Shown here: in pieces, positions 37,362 to 38,417 of the stretch
Position numbering within the stretch: position 1 is the first letter of the stretch
Layout: each line of letters starts with the position of its first letter
NCBI GenBank assembly: GCA_004102805.1
Contig: SCEG01000027.1
Span: 1 to 38,417, forward strand
Direction of reading: 5' to 3'
Origin: Muribaculaceae bacterium Isolate-002 (NCI)
GTDB taxonomy: Bacteria; Bacteroidota; Bacteroidia; Bacteroidales; Muribaculaceae
DNA: 38,417 nt
Position numbers and translations under genes: made by a program
Notes under the pieces: generated by a model
Told to the model about the DNA's origin: nothing
Databases searched by the model: none
Seen by the model: only the letters and a program-made list of their open reading frames with translations

Positions 37362-37392
37362 CAAAATTACAAAAAAATCCGGTTATAGCAGA
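37362..37392 (-). promoter_or_regulatory. Promoter of the DUF1460 gene
   Basis: On the minus strand TAATTTTG (37369-37362) is preceded after 19 bp by TCTG (37392-37389), one base from TTTG. The start would be near 37355, giving a very short leader before the ATG at 37339. Confidence 0.55.
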
Positions 37393-37621
37393 TATAGTGG
37401 ATAGATATATTTTATCTGTCGGGTGATTTTGTTCGGTTTTGTTTTGTGTGGTTTTTGCGAGGTGTGCAGGTTGCGTTTGCCGAAAAGAGTGTGAAAATCG
37501 TGTTGTAGTGTGAACTTTTTTTGATGTGATATAATCGGGTGTGTTACAGTCGGTTGGTGTGGATTTTGAGGGTTTTTGAGGAGGTTTAGGTAAAATTTTT
37601 CCGAAAAAAGTTGTAAAAATA

Positions 37622-37653
37622 TTTGGTGGGTAAATAAAAAGTGCATACCTTTG
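37622..37653 (+). promoter_or_regulatory. rRNA operon promoter P1
   Basis: TTTG (37622-37625), 20-bp spacer, TACCTTTG (37646-37653). An A-tract and AAAAAAGTTG string lie just upstream. Transcription would begin near 37660. Confidence 0.85.
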
Positions 37654-37777
37654 CACTCGCTTTCGGGAAGCAAGCGAGCTTCCGGCCTGCGGGCGGCGAA
37701 GGCGCGGCGGCCGAGTGCTGCTGCGGCGGAGTGGCTGCGGGCGACGAAAACAGACTGCAAAAAAAGTTGAAGAAAAA
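37653..37777 (+). promoter_or_regulatory. P1-P2 leader segment with alternative hairpins
   Basis: This GC-rich stretch can fold in two exclusive ways: GCACTCG (37653-37659) with CGAGTGC (37712-37718), or CTCGCTT (37656-37662) with AAGCGAG (37672-37678). It contains no supported ORF. Its composition differs sharply from the AT-rich promoter sequences on both sides. Confidence 0.5.
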
Positions 37778-37809
37778 TTTGGAAGTTACAAATTTTCTTC
37801 TTACCTTTG
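37778..37809 (+). promoter_or_regulatory. rRNA operon promoter P2
   Basis: TTTG (37778-37781), 20-bp spacer, TACCTTTG (37802-37809). The -7, the spacer length and the upstream AAAAAAGTTG string repeat those of P1, exactly 156 bp away. Transcription would begin near 37816. Confidence 0.85.
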
Positions 37810-37815
37810 CAAAGT

Positions 37816-38081
37816 TTTTCCGCCTCACGAAAACGAAAGGCCGCAGGGTCTGACGGAAGCGGGACGGGAAATCCCCGAGAACATTGAAAGACTTACAATA
37901 GACAAAGACAAGAAAGTACAAGAGCTAATAAATGAGACCGGCTCTTTCGCAAGAGAGAATGCCGGTGTCAATTCCTGAAAACGACCCTTTGGCCGGGCGA
38001 CCGGCCGCAAGAAAGGTATCCGGGACGACGGCGTTGTCTGAGGTCATGCGACTTTACAAGAAAATAAAGAAACAAGATACA
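37816..38081 (+). other. rRNA operon leader
   Basis: About 265 nt between P2 and the mature 16S 5' end. It carries a hairpin GACCGGC/GCCGGTGTC (37936-37969) with an inner CTCTT/AAGAG stem, and a GGCCGG palindrome near 37990-38008. The string GAACATTGAAAGACTTACA (37879-37897) resembles the boxA-containing rRNA leader region of other Bacteroidales, where the Nus antitermination complex assembles. RNase III processing stems would need the 3' flank, which is outside the window. Confidence 0.6.
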
Positions 38082-38417
38082 ACAACGAAGAGTTTGATCC
38101 TGGCTCAGGATGAACGCTAGCGACAGGCTTAACACATGCAAGTCGAGGGGCAGCGGGGTTGAAGCTTGCTTCAATCGCCGGCGACCGGCGCACGGGTGAG
38201 TAACACGTATGCAACCTGCCCGTCACAGGGGAATAACCGGAAGAAATTCCGACTAATTCCGCGTAACACCATTCCGGGGCATCCCGGGGCGGTCAAAGGA
38301 GCAATCCGGTGGCGGATGGGCATGCGGCGCATTAGCTAGTCGGCGGGGTAACGGCCCACCGAGGCGACGATGCGTAGGGGTTCTGAGAGGAAGGTCCCCC
38401 ACACTGGTACTGAGACA
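38082..38417 (+). rRNA. rrs: 16S ribosomal RNA, 5' part (runs off the window)
   Basis: The conserved AGAGTTTGATCCTGGCTCAG starts at 38091. By comparison with E. coli numbering (G6 at 38087), the mature 5' end is near 38082. About 336 nt are present, including helices through CACTGGTACTGAGACA. The GATGAACGCTAGCGACAGGCTTAACAC-type start (shown shortened) and AGTCGAGGGGCAGCGGG are Bacteroidales-like and suit Muribaculaceae. Species assignment needs a search. Confidence 0.97.

Noticed and set aside
37383..37921. Minus-strand ORFs over the rRNA promoter region
   Set aside because: They cover two consensus promoters and GC-rich leader sequence; products are low complexity.

Overview
The window looks like a chromosomal segment from a Bacteroidales gut bacterium, most likely of the Muribaculaceae (S24-7) group. 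Three things support this. The partial 16S rRNA at the right end has a Bacteroidales-type 5' region. Promoters follow the Bacteroidota pattern TTTG-N19/20-TAnnTTTG, with near-perfect examples before rpsL, greA and the rRNA operon. The ribosomal gene order has map directly after secY (no adk), no tuf after fusA, and zinc-free forms of S14 and L36. Family-level placement is an inference from memory, not from a search.

Left part (1-12.6 kb): a possible structured RNA with an intrinsic terminator lies at 313-520. A leftward gene run follows: parE, coaD, purU and an S41 C-terminal processing protease. A lone rightward glycosyltransferase comes next. A second leftward run holds greA, a HIT-family protein and a thioredoxin-fold lipoprotein without its CXXC. 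Between greA and an acyl-CoA synthetase gene is a 694-bp island (10111-10804). It is bounded by a perfect 34-bp inverted repeat and holds three related palindromic units and a decayed transposase fragment. An M20 peptidase gene follows; its leader carries tandem repeats, each containing an AUG-UAA start-stop.

Centre (14.4-32.8 kb): one uninterrupted merged str-S10-spc-alpha ribosomal cluster runs rpsL, rpsG, fusA, then rpsJ through rpsE, rpmD, rplO, secY, map, infA, rpmJ, rpsM, rpsK, rpsD, rpoA and rplQ. It has a strong promoter before rpsL, a probable internal promoter before rpsM, and structured gaps before rpsG, rpsH and rpsD that are candidate ribosomal-protein feedback sites. It ends in a classical terminator. 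An 80-83 bp dispersed repeat (about 85% identical, same orientation) sits on each side of the cluster.

Right part (32.9-38.4 kb): two exported hypothetical proteins (a DUF3828/WG-repeat-like protein and a small DUF4348-like protein), enolase, a DUF1460 NlpC/P60-like amidase, and then the start of an rRNA operon with two near-duplicate promoters exactly 156 bp apart and a structured leader. The window ends about 336 nt into 16S rRNA.

No tRNA, CRISPR array, intact insertion sequence or prophage was seen. The most unusual material is intergenic: the palindromic island, the dispersed repeat and several structured leaders.
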